NCBI GenBank assembly: GCA_020809705.1 | Contig: CP085827.1 | Span: 2,294,001-2,358,000 of the forward strand | Origin: Calonectria ilicicola | Taxonomy: Eukaryota > Ascomycota > Sordariomycetes > Hypocreales > Nectriaceae | Direction: 5' to 3' | Length of the DNA: 64,000 nt | Shown: piece after piece, positions 22,201 through 34,450 of the stretch | How the letters are laid out: each line of letters begins with the position of its first letter | Position numbering within the stretch: position 1 is the stretch's first letter | Made by a program: the position numbers and the translations under genes | The notes under the pieces: generated by a model | What the model was told of the DNA's origin: nothing | Database searches by the model: none | Seen by the model: only the letters and a program-made list of their open reading frames with translations

Positions 22201-24761
22201 CAGAATAGCGCAATCCTCAGCTATAGCGGAAGATGATTCGGGTTCCTCGGGGACCAAAACCAAGTGACACTGCTATGGTCACATAAGCTACTTAAAGACT
22301 GAATACGATGTCCTTCCATGCATAATAGTGCGTCATAATGATGAAGTAGTAATGTGAACAGAGATGTAGCTCTATTAGCACCGCAAGACGATCTGCATTT
22401 GTGAATCGCATCTGAAAGAAACCATACAAAGACGAAGTTCATAAAATGACCAATAAATTCTGTGCTTCTATATTATACTTAAGTCATTGCCTTCTGTATT
22501 CCTCGTGTTTTTAAGAATCGCTAGTTAGTCTGATACGACAAATCCAGTGATTTAGAAGTGGGAGTCGGTTTACGTGATATTGTACAACAGGAAAATACCG
22601 AGAACAAGCAAAAGCCTTCCGCAATCGATGTATGGAATTCTGGAAAACTGGTTAGTTAACCTTGTCAGATAGTGCATACTGCCTTTTTATTGTCAGACTA
22701 ATTATTAACGAGGCTTGGTATCATATAGATTAGACATATCAGGAGCAAACTTTGGCATTCAAGAGATGCAAGACGTAGGTTGACTAGCAATGGGGACGTT
22801 TCTAGGTTATAACCACCTGAAATAGAAATAGTTAATATCCAGCGATCACAGAATCGTGCGCTTTCGACTTAGCTTACAGCTCAGTAATCTTTTGATCCAT
22901 CTTAATTCGACTGAGCCTTGATTTCATCCTCGATTTCTCTAATTTCCGGATATCAAACCATGTGTCAGAGACGGGCTCGCATGATTCGGTCCATTCCATA
23001 TTCTTCCACGTGTTTTTTAGAATGCCTGATAATGAATCATGCTGTGGATCAAATACTAGAAAAGGGGACTGCAGAAAGTCTTCTGGATTGTTCTCGGCTG
23101 CTCTTCTTTTGCAGGTTAAAGAAGCCTGGGAATGTGTTAGCGAGGCGAAGAATTTTGTGCGCAATCTACACATTCTGGATGAGGCATTTTGGTCAACTCC
23201 GAGGGCAAGAATGCAGTTTACAATGAAGCAATGAAACGATATGTGTAGGATGGCACAAAGATTTGTGATGGCCGAAAGCTAAAACTTCATGTCTGATGCA
23301 AACATATGAAGAGAATGGAGCATTGAAAGTCATACTTGAATAGCAAGAACGATATAACGACGAGGCGAACATACTGTCGCCAACTCGTGGACATGCCAAG
23401 TGTTGCAATCGGCGCCAACAATTTGGAATCCAGCACTTTATGTCATCGTAACCCCTCACAACAAGACGTCATCATTCATGGAGTGATGACCAAAAAGGGT
23501 TGGTGATAAGAAATCGGAGTGTCCGTCATATTTTTGGTCTAGGTTTAGCTTCCTTCAACGGTTTGCCGGCAATAACTAAAGCCATTACAATTAGGGAAAG
23601 ACAGAAGGGACCTCTAACTTTCAAGATGGTGCATTTAAGCCCTAAAAGGGTCACCGTCCTTGCCTTGACGTCTCAGCAAGATCGATCCTGCGATAAATAT
23701 TGCTTCATTGGCCCTCACTAGATAGTGCAGCTGCTCTGCGAGTATTCCTTTCCCCAAAAGGTGAAGGTGCCGCATTCTCATTGCCCTCCCTCCTTTTTTT
23801 CCCTTCTTCAGTTTTCTAAGTTGTTCCTTCGTGGAAAAACCCGGAAACCCAATCTACAAACATGGGTCTCAAGCTTGGACCTTTCCCGTCAGCCTGCATA
23901 CCGAGTCAACCGTTAGACTAGGGTATTAGGCATAGACCGGGCCCTCCGACCATCCCAAAATAGTACTTGATCTCAAATTGGGTACCTTGTGAAACCGAGT
24001 CCCTGTACAGGAACTGCTGTTCGCCATCTCTGATAGACATTGTTGAAAGAGATGGGGGGGAAACCACTACAAGCGTTTTTCAACGATTAACGATGTGATG
24101 ATGGACTTGGACCATGACTTGATATTTTATTACTACGGCAAGATGAGGTGGATCTTTGGGCACGTGTTGGCCGAATGAGAGATCGTGATGGCTACAAAAA
24201 TTACGAGAGACATGCATATGCTGGCTTGAATAAAAGCTAAGGAGCGGGAATGGGATAAAAAGTGAGGGGAACGATGGCCTAAAATATGCTATCAAAAGCA
24301 TGCTGGCGATCAAGGAATGGGAAATTTCGATCCACATGAGTGTTTGAGTTGGCAGCAGGCTCTGGGAATACGCGACAAAGAATGCCACTCGCTAACCCCG
24401 ACAAGCTCGGGCACAAATGACGCCAACGTTGGATTGGTATCAACTCGGACGTCGCAGCATGGTCATGATTGGTCCATCCGTAACTAGGAAGCATTTTAGC
24501 TCAGCGTGGGGAATTTTAAGGCAACAAGCTAATCTGTGCTTGTGGACATTTGGCCCGCAAATACGAATGGGCCATTGAGTCTGGACTGCTTCGAAGGGCA
24601 AAGCAATGGTCCTCCTTGCCGGGATGCCTCTGAGCTTATTTTAAACATGGAATGGTTCGGATTTTTAAATATGCAGGCACTGCATTTCATCCCGCCGCTC
24701 CCAAATTCCTCCCTTTTCCGCAGCCGGCTGCATCATCACATTCTTTTCTTTAATCTACACA
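19233..24761. other. 5.5-kb gene-poor stretch
   Basis: Shared upstream region of two divergently transcribed genes. The open frames here lack motifs, family composition or usable splice structure. It contains a repeat fragment (21383-21466), a GA microsatellite near 20521-20531 and a TGACGTCA palindrome at 21778-21785. Parts may be decayed transposon sequence. Confidence 0.5.
21383..21466 (+). repeat. Diverged dispersed repeat, copy A
   Basis: Shares ordered blocks (GAGCT-C-AA, AAGGYGGCAGAYAC, CCATAA, AAGAAACAATCAAYTT) with 33644-33719 on the same strand. Several differences are C/T transitions, as RIP leaves. A small frame over copy A has no known domain. Confidence 0.45.
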
Positions 24762-26653
24762 ATGAACGGCCTGGCATGCGACCAAATTCTTGATGATACA
24801 TCATCGGGGTCAACGCGTCGCGGCGATAGCCCAGACGAAGCCATGTTGGACAAATCTCCCGGGAGGCCATTTCGCGGCCTTCGCGCGACGAAGCGGCCGC
24901 TTCTTACAATGCTGAGCTACATTCTCAAGATGTGGGCTCTCACCACCCTCATTTCCATCTCCATCGTCGTGGTATTGAAAGTCTACTCGTCGAAAGCAGT
25001 CATGTCGAAAAAAGTCAAGCGCGAATTCAATGCCATCATCACAGGCCTATCCATCATCCTCGGTTTGGTAATCGCAAGCAGTCTGAACGGAATGGTTGGA
25101 GACCTCCGATGGTGGATTTTGAGCAGAAGACACCGGTCAAGACGCAAGGTGAGCGCTCATCTTGCAAAGTGATGATGATAAATGAGCCTAACTCGAGGGT
25201 CTCGAATAGGTCGAGTTGATTCTCCAAGCCGAGAGAATGAGCCATCTCGTAAAATTGGCATTTAGATCTCGTCGCATCTCGCTGCATCTTGCTGCTGCCT
25301 CTTGGATGATGATTTTAATTGTAAGAATGAACAGAATCGTAAAGAATCGCGCATGCAAAACTAACCCGACTAGGCCACGCAAATCGGGGTCGCATCGCTG
25401 GGTCTATGCTATTCCAATGACTCCAACGAAAATGTTGCTCTGTTGGTCCCTGGGAAAGTTTCAATTCCAAACATGTCTAATATTGAAACAAACAAAATTG
25501 TGTCGTCCCGATCTTTGGCTATGGGCGCTCAGCAGTACACTGCCAATAGGTATGCTGAGTATATTACCAAGAAGTATCATGATGAGATTCAAGTTAACCC
25601 GATTGTAGCTATGGAACTGTTTCAATTGCATACACGACAAGATCCCTGGATGAGCAGCCAAAACCTGGAAAGATCTGGTTCACTGGCGACCCGCTCATGT
25701 TTTGTAACAATGCAACCTGCCGCTATTTCTTCCATGAGACGTCAACCAGTTCGCTCTCCGACTCTAGCTCCAATTCTGTCACCGTAGTCACAGCTAGGAG
25801 TATTGATGTTTCATCCACTTGCAACAACTGGCCCGTTACACAAGGTGGCGATGGAACAACGAAAAACATCACCGTATCAACCTCCGACGGCGATGTTAAT
25901 GTGGATATCCCGATTGCCAGTGGCGTATACGAGACAACTTACATGACAAATATATCCACAAACTGTGGACTGGGTTGTAGTGAAGTATACGCGTTTGAGG
26001 CATCTGCAACAGCGCCGTGGTTTTATAGGTGCAATATCACCTTGGGAGAGGTTACCAACGCTACTCGCCCCGAACACCAAGTGAGCGCCAACTTTACCGC
26101 ACTCGTGTCGGCTGGAATTGCTTTACAGGGCTATGAAGCCTCTTCAATGGTCAATGACACCAATGTTCAGTACCAAGTGTATCCTGCAGAGTCTATTTTT
26201 GGAACACCGACCAATGGAAGTGTCGTCGATATGGCATCTCTACTATCAAGATTCACAATTGGTGTGGTAGCAGCCACTGCAGACAATAACGACCTAATAT
26301 CTGTTGATGGCGATGAACCACAAACAGGATCTGTACTCAATGTCACACATTGGGACATGATAATTCTTATTCTCATCTTATTGGTTAGCGTGCAACTCCT
26401 TCTTGGGCTAGGGACTGCATATTTAGCCAATCGTGTTGTCATTCCAGAACGCGATTTGATTGAAACAGCTCAGGTTCTTCGGTCAATGACAAATTACTAC
26501 CATCCCGAAGAATACGGCCTCGGAAGGAGGTCACTATCTGGAGAGAAGAAAACCAAGGCAACCTGGATCTATAGGGATACCATGATCTCAGAAGGCGTGT
26601 ATGATCTTCACATGGAAGGCAATGGGCTTGAGGTTCAGGCAAGCGGGAGCTAA
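24762..26653 (+). CDS. Multi-pass membrane glycoprotein of unknown function
   Basis: Four exons: 24762-25148, 25210-25320, 25374-25549, 25609-26653; 572 aa. The last intron (25550-25608) is needed to avoid a stop and has a GTATGC donor. Predicted membrane segments: about residues 55-75, 90-110, one across the exon 2/3 joint (ISLHLAAASWMMILI joined to ATQIGVASLGL), and a C-terminal one (MIILILILLVSVQLLLGLG) followed by a ~90-residue tail. Between the third and fourth segments is a large Ser/Thr-rich domain with paired cysteines and many N-glycosylation sequons, so presumably outside the cell. Such four-pass proteins are common in filamentous ascomycetes and have no assigned function. Confidence 0.75.
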
Positions 26654-27528
26654 ATGCTCCTCCCAACTGTCATCCGTCGACTACAAAAATTGCGATCAAA
26701 AAATTTAATCACCACGATGCTGGTATCAACGACGACTCTTGCGACATTTCTGTCAAAAGCCAGCAAACCACGAAAACGCTCTCTTTCTGTTCAAGCGGTG
26801 GGGATTTAGCGATACCAATCAATTGCATTTTTCAGCGAATAGTTCATAGATATGATACAACGATACCAATAGAGTTAGAATAAGGATGCGGGATATTGCG
26901 TCCATGTTTGTTTGTAAAAAGCTCGGACGTCCTGGGCCGAAAGAGCTGCAGCCAGAGTTGGGGAGCATGTTTCCTCGGGAATTATTTAGACTAAGCAATA
27001 AGGTTAAATACGAAATTCGATTTTCGTGTAAATTTGCATGTTACTGGCCAATTATCCCTTGGCATTGCCTGCCGACACCCGTGATATACTCTATAATCCA
27101 CAAGTCAGGTCATTGATAGTGCTGAGTGCCATGGCACTAACGGAATCAGGCAACTTTTTGACGGACCTATTCGGCGAATGTGGATAACTATGGAAGGTAG
27201 TCCGCCGAAATCCCACGAATCACAGCCCCATACAAACTCCATTTCCGATAACAGCTACACCATGTGCTCTTCAATTGGATGCGACGACGGAGCAAGCATT
27301 TGGCTTGGTCTTTTGAGCATCGCGGAGTCTGAGCACCGAGAACAATGGGTCTGATACGATCAATGGTGAGAGGACAAAAGCATCAGGCCTGTATATAAAC
27401 AACTCCATTGCTTGTTTTGAAACGAAATGCCCATTGCAGTATCGCGGATTTTGACAATAGTGGTTATCGCATTCTTGGATTGACGAAGCACTTTCCATTT
27501 CATTCAGCTTCAACTTGAATTTTCGAAA
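26654..27528. other. Intergenic; pectin lyase promoter
   Basis: 875 bases between two plus-strand genes, with no further gene. The pectin lyase promoter must lie here; I found no regulatory motif I would defend. Confidence 0.45.
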
Positions 27529-28696
27529 ATGGGCCCAGGCCTCATTTTAAGCATCCTTGGGGTGTTTGCCCAGACTGTGATAGCCGTCACAGGGGCTGCA
27601 GAGGGTTTCGCAAAAGGCGTCACGGGTGGTGGCTCAGCAACACCAGTATACCCTACAACTACGGCCGAATTGGTCTCTTATCTCGGCGACTCCCAGGCTC
27701 GAGTCATTTATCTTGACAGAACCTTCGACTTCACCGGGACAGAGGGCACAGCTACAGAAACGGGATGTGCTCCCTGGGGCACTGGGTCGGCTTGTCAGTT
27801 GGCTATCAATGCCCATAGCTGGTGCCCGTCCACGGCTCCCGCAGTCACCGTAACTTATGACAAGGCAGGTTACCTCGGAATAACTGTCAAGTCAAACAAG
27901 TCCCTTGTTGGCATTGGGAACAAGGGAATCATCAAGGGCAAAGGCCTAAGGCTTGTGAGCGGTGTGAGCAATATCATCATTCAGAATATTCACATTACCA
28001 ACCTCAACCCCAAATACGTCTGGGGAGGTGATGCCATCACCTTGGACAACACTGACCTGGTATGGATCGACCATGTCACAACTTCTCTCATTGGTCGCCA
28101 ACACGTCGTGCTTGGCAATAATGCATCCAATAGAGTGACGATTTCAAACAGCAAATTTGACGGAACTACCTCCTGGTCACCGAGTTGCAACTCGTACGCA
28201 TATTGGGGACTCTTCTTTACTGGATCTAATGATGTGGGTAACAATAATCACCAATCTACCTCTTTCTAACCGTTTTTAGATGATCACGCTTAAGAACAAT
28301 TACATTTACCACTTCTCTGGTCGCTCTCCCAAGATTGGAGGAAATACACTTCTTCACGCCGTGAACAATTATTGGTACGATAACACAGGCCATGCATTTG
28401 ACATCGATGCGGGCGGCATGGTGGTTGCAGAAGGAAACGTCTTCCAAAATGTCAACACCCCGGTGACTTCAGCATCCACTGGAAAGCTGTTCAGCAGTCC
28501 CAGCACCAGCGCGAATGCTGCTTGTGCAAATTATCTGGGCCATACGTGCCAGGTTAATGGATTTGGCAGCTCTGGAAGTTTTTCCGGATCTGATACAAGC
28601 TTCTTTTCAAACTTTGCTGGTAAAAACATTGCCAGCGCTTCAACCTACGAGGTGGCTAAGAGTGTCATGAACACGGCTGGATTTGGTACCATTTGA
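27529..28696 (+). CDS. Secreted pectin lyase (polysaccharide lyase family 1)
   Basis: Two exons, 27529-28233 and 28280-28696 (intron 28234-28279, 46 nt), 373 aa, the usual pectin lyase length. A signal peptide covers about residues 1-20. The parallel beta-helix core carries [10 protein letters not shown] (D168), WIDHV (179-183), IGRQH (R190) and, in exon 2, HFSGR with the conserved catalytic-type Arg, followed by NTLLHAVNN. These match the Asp/Arg/Arg set of fungal pectin lyases rather than calcium-dependent pectate lyases. It would cleave methyl-esterified pectin by beta-elimination (EC 4.2.2.10) in the plant cell wall. Confidence 0.93.
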
Positions 28697-29042
28697 AACA
28701 CAGTCCACTTATATATGTATTGGTATAGGAAATCTATTTTATTCACTTGAATGATTCTGGGCTACCCATAACCAGACTCTTATTAGCGTTGTTGGAGCAG
28801 GTGAAACCTGGATTCAATAAACTACGTAGTTGAGATTGATACTTGGAATTAAATTTTGCAAGCACCAAGCGATAAAGCAAACCTAATCAGACATATTTTG
28901 CAGCAATTTGATGATATAAAATATCTTAATATTGAATGTGTTGATCGTTTCCCCATATATCATTAATATGCATAATTAATAAAGTGCTGACCGCTGGGTC
29001 ACGCCAGAATAAGTAGAGTCATCCGGTATAACAACTACAGCA
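28697..29042. other. Intergenic between convergent genes
   Basis: 346 bases, AT-rich, between the 3' ends of the pectin lyase (+) and the Ser-rich membrane protein (-). Confidence 0.4.
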
Positions 29043-30145
29043 TCATCTCGGAGGAAACGACCCGCTCATTTCAGGAATTGGCCTCCCTTGTGTGCCAAGT
29101 TCGTATCGCATCCCTACTTGCTGATCTCCATGACCTCCCAACTCTGGCATCCTCCTATCATGAGGCGGTAATTCCTGTGGTCTTCCCCAATCCTGGTTAT
29201 TCAGCGGCGGATAGGTCGCTCCATTCCCGGGATAGTCTGGTGGAGGGAATCCATTTCCATGAGAGTCCATTTCTGGTATTGTAGAACTCAAGTGGGCTTC
29301 CTTCGGCTTCGCCCCTGGATTGGCGGGTTGTGCGGAGCTATCCAATTCTGCCATTCCACCACTCGGCTGATCTGGCGCGGGTAAGTCTTGCTTGTTTTTA
29401 CGAGCATTGAGAAGTCTCTTCCTAAATAAGAAAAATAGAACAGCAGCAATGATGGCGACAATGGCTGCAGACCCGACAGCTATCCCCGCTACTGCACCGG
29501 TGGAGAGACCCGATGAGCCTGATGAACCCGATGAGCTTGACGAACCGGAGGAGCTTGAGGAGTTTGAACCGTCTGATGTAGAACCACCACTTGTCGAACT
29601 TGCTCCGACAACTGAAACAGTCGAGCGAGTCGCTGATGAGGACCCCCCGCTTGTTTGTAAGGGTGGTGTTTCCAGAGCAGACAGATCCGACTCGGCCCAT
29701 CGGATTTGGAATGCGGGAACGGAGACTGTTTTCCCGCCTGAAGCGGAGACTGCATGCAGGAGAAAGCTGCCACAAGAATATGAACTACGAGAGAAGCCGC
29801 ATGAGTAAATAGCAATGGATTAAACCGGGAGCATTCGGATTACCTCGGAACACAAAAAGCTGCCGTCTCAGTCGAACGAACCGAACCACCAAAATATGTG
29901 TCTGTTGCCTCTGGTTTGCATCCTGAGGTGTAGCCCGATGGGCAGATTCCAGGAGAGTAAAAGCCGTAGGAGTACCAAACAGATGTGTAGTCAGGTGGAT
30001 AGCATGAAGGGTCCTCCGTAGTCCCCGCAAATGTTACAATTGAAGGGCAGTCATCTGCAGGAGCCCAGACGGTTGTCAACGGCACAATGTCGAACTCGCC
30101 AATCGCGCCGCTAGTATGAATGGTACTGTACTTCTGTTCTGACAT
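29043..30145 (-). CDS. Single-pass Ser-rich membrane protein
   Basis: Two exons on the minus strand: 30145-29844 and 29766-29043 (intron 29767-29843, 77 nt), 341 aa. The N-terminal domain has the pattern common to fungal surface proteins: VPLTTVWAP, paired cysteines, YSPGICPSGYTSGC, then IRWAESDLS. A Ser/Gly-rich stalk leads to a transmembrane helix at about residues 191-215 (TGAVAGIAVGSAAIVAIIAAV), a basic stop (RKRLLNARKNK) and a ~100-residue Pro/Gly-rich cytosolic tail. The topology calls for a signal peptide, but none is visible after the ATG at 30145, so a further upstream exon is possible. Likely a cell-wall or plasma-membrane sensor-like protein; function unknown. Confidence 0.7.
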
Positions 30146-32170
30146 ATCCGCCGGAGTCGATGCGATTGGAAATTATGTAGACAGGCGCGAAACCATGTGC
30201 GCACTACGGCTGGGACTTGGTTCTTTGTTAAATAACCGCCAAGTCCTGCGACGCTTGTGTCTTGGCTCACCAGTCCGGAATAGCCATATCGCCAGACTCT
30301 CGGAAGGCTGAAAAGCAATCAAATTTCTGATAGGTTGGGCCAGGGATTGAAAAGCCACTAGACTGGGGGATGCTGGTCTAGGTAGTATGGTAGTTCAGCT
30401 GGTGCGGCACGGAGCTCAAAGCGATTAGCTACCCGGTTACGGTTAACCATATACAGTGGGAGTTGTGGATAATTCTGCAGCGAGCGGAACTAATCCCGCC
30501 CGTATCTTTTTCCACTTCATTCTGCCCTGCCAGTTGTCACAGACTCCCGCACCTTTTTTGCCTCCGAAATTCACCGTCTTGAACGATGATAGGTTGAGGA
30601 GGCCTCAAGCACAGCCCGGAGCCCCATGGATCTTCATCGCACTCCACGTAGTGGCCACTATTAGCTCGTAAATTTACGCAGCTAACAACTGTGGGTTCGG
30701 AAGCTCAAACACACAATACCACCAACAACGATTATTGGGTGGGGTTCCGGAATTAACTCCCAAAAAATGCCTAAATCAATGTCAGTTGCCATTTGACTCC
30801 AGCCACCACAGATGGTGATTGCCAGAGGATTTGAAATAGGGAAGCAAATACTTTCGTCAAAGCGGTCTTATTTGGTAGCTTACACAAGAGTCTCTTAACT
30901 TGATCAGGTGCATTCAGTGTTTTGGATGATAAATAACAGACTTAGGAAGATGCAAAGGTTTCTCCCGCCCGCCATTCAGACTAATGTTCACAAGCATACT
31001 CTCATCGAATCGCGATCGCTTCACTAGTTGGTCTGAAACTAAACAATTTACGGATTCCATCCACTTTTCAATAAAATTTTCACATTGAGATACCATGTCT
31101 ACCACAGAGTTGAAAGATTGTCGCGCATCACTCTGCTTTGGGTGTGGGGTAATTAGTTTGGAAACTCTCTTGAGTGCCCAGCGCCGCTAAACTACCGTCA
31201 CATTCCAAGCCAAAGCCTGCAGGTCATTATAGATCGAATAAGGGAAATTTTTGGTCTCGCCTGAACTATGGTTCTCTAGTATTTTTGCACGGCGTGCCTA
31301 GTTTGAGCTAGCTCTTCATTCCGCCCATATAGATGCAAGAAACAAGAAACCTCAACAGGAGCAGATCGAGTTTTCTTTTCACGCAAATACACTACAAAGT
31401 ACCCGGGCTTGAAGAAATAATTTGAAAATCGAATCGATTAACTACGTAGCGAGACAGAGATAACTTTGAAGCTAAATTACACCAATAATGCAGCCCTGCT
31501 TAGCTAGATACGCAATGTCGCCCTCCGCCACTATTCGATCCAACCACAGCAAGCAGTCCCATACAAATATTCATAATTACCTATTTCTATTTTTTTCTTT
31601 CCCTTTTCATTCTTGTGTATGGTCAAGGGTCCACAATAATTTTGCAAACTCGTCAATATTTCCGGCTTGGGTGGCTTGCTTATGGGGTCATATGTTATTC
31701 GGCATAGTGGCGTCTCTCTCATGCAGGTCGGCGAATAAAGGAGGTAGAAAATGCATGCATCAGGCCAAATTGAGAAGCAAATTCGCGCATGACCATGTCA
31801 CCATGCCTAATACCGTTAAGTCAATTATTTTCAGAAACCTGAGCTTTGATAGTCCCATCTTTCTGGCGTCAATAGTTTGGCTCCACGAACGCCAAGAACA
31901 ACTATGTGACCAATGAGACTGGAATTTTAGCAATACGGATCCATTGTGGCAATCAACTGATGTCTCATCCTCTAATCAAAGTCTGCAATTGGACTAGCAA
32001 AAGTTCGTGTTTCAAACAAGACGAGATACATGAGAAACGGGGACAGAGTGAGCTGACGTGGCAGAGCAACCACACTCAGTTATTAATCCCCTAGGCACCC
32101 CTCATTTACGCCAGGTTCTGACAATTTTGAACTCCTCTCAATCACCACATCGCTTATCTCTACGACACAA
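30146..32170. other. Intergenic, 2.0 kb, between divergent genes
   Basis: Promoter region for the Ser-rich membrane protein (-) and the SDR (+). A missing first exon of the former could lie in the first few hundred bases. No other gene supported. Confidence 0.45.
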
Positions 32171-33235
32171 ATGATGGATTCTATATTCCAGACGGGACCT
32201 CGACACCTTTCTCACTTCCTTGATACATTTAGTGATCATGCTCTTGAGGCAGTCCGGTCACTACTCGAGTTTATCTCGGTCGCACCAACCTTCTTTATCT
32301 TTATCCTTATTGTTGGAAGTGTAACAAGCCTGAGTATTGGCTATGGAATCAACCTGGCATTAAATAGCCTGGTATTCAAGACCAATGCCTCTAAATCCTC
32401 ATGGGATTGGCAGAAGGAGCTGTTATTGATTACGGGGGGCAGCAGTGGAATGGGAGAAAAAATGGTCCATGAGTTTACTCGACAGAATATCAGAGTCATC
32501 TCTCTGGATAAAAATTCGCCAAAATTACTCCCATCCAACGCACATTTCTTCCAAGTCGACGTCACTTCACCCGACGCAGTTCACACAGTGGCTGAAAAAG
32601 TTCGCCTAGAATTCGGTGATCCCACGGTTCTAATCAATAATGCGGGGGTTGTTACAGGCAAGGCCATTCTAGATTGCTCCAGAGACGAAATCAAACGAAT
32701 GTTTGACGTGAATTTGGTGGCGCATTTCACACTCGTACAGGAATTTTTACCAGCTATGATCAAGAGCAACCATGGCCACATCGTCTCGATGGCAAGCGTG
32801 GCAAGCTTTCTCACTATCGCGAGCAACACTGACTATAGTTGCGCCAAGGCCGCCTTAACTGCATTTCATGAAGGCCTCACTCAAGAATTGAGAAATAGAT
32901 ACAATGCAAGGGGTGTGCTTACAAGGTACCTTTTTTTATCCACCTCCGTATATTGCGAATTATCCTGACCTCGAAATCGCAGTATCGTCTACCCTTTTTG
33001 GGTTCGTACACCTCTGATCAAGAATCTCATTGAGCACCCTACATTTAAAGATGGTGTCCTTGAGCCTGACCAAGTTGCAAAAGCTGTGGTGGGCCAAGTG
33101 CTGGCAGTTAAACAAGGGACCATGTTTCTACCAGGCTATGGCAGAGTGCTTTCTGGCATTCGAGGGTTCCCAGCTTGGTTACAAGAACTAGCTAGGGACT
33201 CCAAGGAGGGCGTCCTGCGGGAGACTGGATTCTAG
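32171..33235 (+). CDS. Membrane-anchored short-chain dehydrogenase/reductase (RDH/DHRS-like)
   Basis: Two exons, 32171-32925 and 32983-33235 (intron 32926-32982, 57 nt), 335 aa. A hydrophobic anchor at about residues 37-60 precedes a classical SDR domain: TGGSSGMG cofactor motif (88-95), NNAG (156-159), SMAS with the catalytic Ser region (206-209) and Y222-x3-K226. The layout is that of ER/lipid-droplet retinol-dehydrogenase-like SDRs that act on lipophilic alcohols, ketones or sterols with NAD(P)H. Two ATGs are adjacent at 32171 and 32174. Substrate not predictable. Confidence 0.9.
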
Positions 33236-33643
33236 TATTTCCATGATACTTGGGCTCTTTTTGACGGTGTGAGAATCCTATGAGGCAGCATAACGTCACA
33301 ACCTGCCGCCATCGAGGAAGGAGACGAGTTCGCGATTTCCAGTCGATAGGATGGAAACAATGAATAATTTCGGATAGGATTTCTTTCACGAATGATACAT
33401 GGCTTTTTCAGGAGTCAGACATTCATCGTCAAGAAGTAGGCTAGGATACAGCATATTCAGAGTTCTTACAATAGCGTCCTAAATATGACTGAGTTGATTT
33501 GAAAAGTCTTGTGGACTCTAAGCTAGATTCATCTCATAGGTCAGGTTTTTCGTTGTTGATGCGGGTCGATAAATGTCACCAAACTGCAACTACATTGAAT
33601 TTTTTGATCTACTTAAAATACAAATAGCAGGCTCGACCCGGCA

Positions 33644-33719
33644 GGAGCTCCAAAGCCATAAAGGCGGCAGATACGACTATTTTTGGCCATAATTTGCCCG
33701 ATCAAGAAACAATCAACTT
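33644..33719 (+). repeat. Diverged dispersed repeat, copy B
   Basis: Second copy of the fragment at 21383-21466; aligned blocks include an uninterrupted CAAGAAACAATCAA-type stretch. It lacks about 16 internal bases present in copy A. Confidence 0.45.
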
Positions 33720-33750
33720 GGAAATTGAATAATAAGAGTTAATTATTCAA

Positions 33751-33821
33751 AATTATTTAATTTATAACTTAGTCGGAGATTCTCAAAAGAAGTAGCTGGG
33801 GCACAGTCTTGCAAGACTTGT
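33751..33821 (+). repeat. AT-rich diverged repeat, copy 1
   Basis: Begins AATTATTTAATTTATAA and aligns end to end with 40221-40291, many mismatches being transitions. It lies 31 bases after dispersed repeat copy B, so both may belong to one decayed element. Confidence 0.35.
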
Positions 33822-34450
33822 CCTGTCCCTCATAGTAGCAACTCTTACCACGTTTCGTTTTACGGCAACAGTCTCTGTTGTTATTGCAAACGGATTAAAT
33901 CCTCATTTTAATAACCATAAATAAATGGAAACCTTTTATTCATGGCTCGTTCTGTGTTTGACCAACGAATCCAGCTTTCACACTACCATGTGAAGCCATA
34001 ACTTAAAGGGTAAGTCAACGCAGAGGCAGCAAAATGCTAAAGTGCGCAAACTTATCGCACGGGAGAATAAAAATGACTCAGACGCTTTGAATGGGATTCT
34101 AAAATATTATCAAGTGCCAGATTAAAAGCGGTGATGTTGTAGATATGATCAACTGTAAAGAGATACCGACCGGGAGAGATGAGCCATCACAGAGCATTGA
34201 CACGCCACGAACTAGGGCAGTGTGCTTGGCAAATAAGCTTAAAATAAAGGCAACATTTTAAGATAAATCTAAGAGCGAAGGAGCATGCAATGCACTCATA
34301 AGGTTTCTACGGTCGCATTGCAGCACAGGGTACATTGGAAGGATCGTCGTCGTGGCAAGTGAACATTTCCAAGTTATTATTCAACACTAAGTACCCAAAC
34401 GCCATGCTGCCGTTCCATTATTCTCAGGTTAACCCAGTCTATTTAAGAAA

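Larger units (their letters stand above)
33236..34450. other. Intergenic with repeat fragments
   Basis: 1.2 kb between the convergent 3' ends of the SDR (+) and the CCC1-like gene (-). Contains two adjacent diverged repeat fragments (33644-33719, 33751-33821). No gene. Confidence 0.45.

Noticed and set aside
22874..23459. Two adjacent minus-strand frames (99 and 88 aa)
   Set aside because: No recognised motif, no convincing splice joint between them and no promoter signal; could be a gene relic but not supported.
31488..31916. 142-aa plus-strand frame between divergent genes
   Set aside because: Phe/His/Ser-rich translation of AT-rich DNA, no motif and no splice context.
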